5,689 nucleotides of DNA from DATGUA01 sp035301545 (GTDB taxonomy: Bacteria; Bacillota; Clostridia; Tissierellales; Tissierellaceae): the NCBI GenBank assembly GCA_035301545.1, contig DATGUA010000034.1, positions 1-5,689 of the forward strand, in the 5' to 3' direction. Under the pieces are notes generated by a model. That model worked only from the letters and a program-made list of their open reading frames with translations. It did no database searches and was not told the DNA's origin. Below, in pieces: positions 4,838-5,689 of this stretch (its first letter is position 1; every line of letters starts with the position of its first letter). Made by a program: the position numbers and the translations under genes.

Positions 4838-5689
4838 TTAGTCATAATTTGTAACTCTTTGGTCTTTTACGTCTTCATATATAAATTTTTTCAGTAAAGC
4901 TATATTATCATCTACATCTCTTGGAATCATATAAAATATTCCATTAATCATCTGATGTTCAACATGTTCATCTACAGGAATTCTATATTGTTCAATATCT
5001 CTAATATTAGATGTAACTACATTAGTTCCTAAAGTTAAGATTTCCATCTTAGAAAGGCTGGTGTCTACATAAGGTAAAGTCTCATTTAATAATCCAGGAT
5101 ACTTAGTAACATTTAAACTCATAGCTTTATTTAACATTTCTTCCATTACTACTCTTTGTCTCTCAGTTCTTTCATAGTCACCATTACCTGTTTTTCTTAT
5201 TCTTGAATATGCTAATGCTTGTTCCCCATTTAATGTCTGTAAACCAGAACCATCTATTTTTACATGTGATACTTCATTAGGTTTAACATCAATTTCTACT
5301 CCACCTATAGCATCTATAATCTTCTGAAATCCAGCAAAATCTATTGAAACAAAATCTCTAATATTCATATTGAAGTTTTGATTAATAGTTTTCATTGCTA
5401 ATTCAGGACCACCAAAAGCATAAGCGTGTCCTATTTTATCCATTCCTTGATCTTCAATTTCGACATATGTATCTCTCATAATCGACGTTAGTTTAATCTT
5501 TTTATGTTTTTTATCTACAGATGCAATCATTATACTATCAGATCTTGACGTTGTTCCATCTTCTCCTTGATCTAAACCGAATAAGGCAATATTCGTAGTT
5601 TTATTGTCCTTAAAACCTTCTTCAATATTATTATCTATTATTCCTAAATTATCATCTTCTTTGGATATTTTAACATTATCAACCTTATC
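4838..5689 (-). CDS. LytR-CpsA-Psr (LCP) family cell-wall polymer ligase, N-terminus outside the window
   Basis: The frame is open from the right edge to the TAA at 4838-4840: 283 codons visible. An internal ATG at 5528-5530 is not the start, because the LCP domain begins before it with TTNIALFGLDQGEDGTTSRS and DS. The start, signal anchor and promoter lie off the window. LCP enzymes sit outside the membrane and transfer teichoic-acid-like or other anionic glycopolymers from undecaprenyl pyrophosphate to peptidoglycan. Numbering from the window edge, the pyrophosphate-binding residues are visible: R49 and D51 in SRSDS, R72-D73 in SIMRDTYV, and the R163/R165 to R174-R177 cluster in AYSRIRKTGNGDYERTERQR. 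DFAGFQKIIDAIGGVEIDV near 117-135 is the other family hallmark. After the LCP core, about 100 residues continue without a recognisable LytR_C domain. Followed by a terminator and then by a MurJ-type flippase on the same strand, which fits cell-envelope assembly. The family is certain; the transferred polymer is unknown. Confidence 0.93.
   Translation of the reverse strand, partial: DKVDNVKISKEDDNLGIIDNNIEEGFKDNKTTNIALFGLDQGEDGTTSRSDSIMIASVDKKHKKIKLTSIMRDTYVEIEDQGMDKIGHAYAFGGPELAMKTINQNFNMNIRDFVSIDFAGFQKIIDAIGGVEIDVKPNEVSHVKIDGSGLQTLNGEQALAYSRIRKTGNGDYERTERQRVVMEEMLNKAMSLNVTKYPGLLNETLPYVDTSLSKMEILTLGTNVVTSNIRDIEQYRIPVDEHVEHQMINGIFYMIPRDVDDNIALLKKFIYEDVKDQRVTNYD

Noticed and set aside
2949..4879. 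The 11-mer ACGTCTTCATA occurs in the remnant (2949-2959) and at the end of the LCP gene (4869-4879), both encoding YEDV.
   Set aside because: The flanking bases and residues do not match beyond this word, so it is most likely coincidence rather than a repeat or recombination site.
1..5689. CRISPR arrays, tRNA or rRNA genes, insertion-sequence ends, toxin-antitoxin or defence genes.
   Set aside because: No spaced direct repeats, cloverleaf-like segments, transposase motifs or defence-type domains are visible on either strand.

Overview
The window is AT-rich (roughly 30% GC by eye) with AGA/ATA/TTA-rich codon use, strong AAAGGAGG- or GGAGG-type ribosome binding sites and short AT-rich intergenic spacers. 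This suggests a low-GC Gram-positive anaerobe, most likely class Clostridia; I cannot name the genus. Every recognisable gene is on the minus strand, so transcription runs from high to low coordinates.

Layout in transcription order. (1) 5689-4838: a LytR-CpsA-Psr (LCP) cell-wall polymer ligase whose N-terminus lies outside the window, followed by a hairpin terminator (4721-4758). (2) 4622-3054: a full-length MurJ/MviN-family flippase with its own promoter, followed by a terminator (2995-3027). (3) 2992-2791: a frameshifted, truncated remnant that resembles the C-terminal part of an NlpC/P60-type cell-wall peptidase. (4) 2640-1471: a PucR/CdaR-family transcriptional regulator with a good sigma-A-like promoter (2706-2734) and an unusual terminator that uses the stop codon and last codons of the gene. 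(5) 1286-81: an M20-family N-carbamoyl-amino-acid hydrolase / allantoate-amidohydrolase-type enzyme. (6) 84-1: the first 28 codons of a dihydroorotase/hydantoinase-type amidohydrolase, overlapping gene 5 by 4 bp (ATGA).

The window falls into two functional blocks. The right half is cell envelope: LCP ligase, MurJ-like flippase and perhaps the dead peptidase fragment. The left half looks like a small nitrogen-scavenging unit: a cyclic amidohydrolase opens a ring (dihydroorotate, hydantoin, dihydropyrimidine or allantoin) and the M20 enzyme hydrolyses the resulting N-carbamoyl product. The PucR-type regulator next to them plausibly controls them. The N-terminus of the amidohydrolase looks most like dihydroorotase, which makes a catabolic orotate/ureidosuccinate route an attractive but unproven reading. 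Nothing in the window is clearly a new class of system. The most informative items are the coupled ring-opening/decarbamoylating pair, the terminator embedded in a coding end, and the gene remnant between the regulator and murJ. I see no tRNA, rRNA, CRISPR array, insertion sequence or riboswitch.
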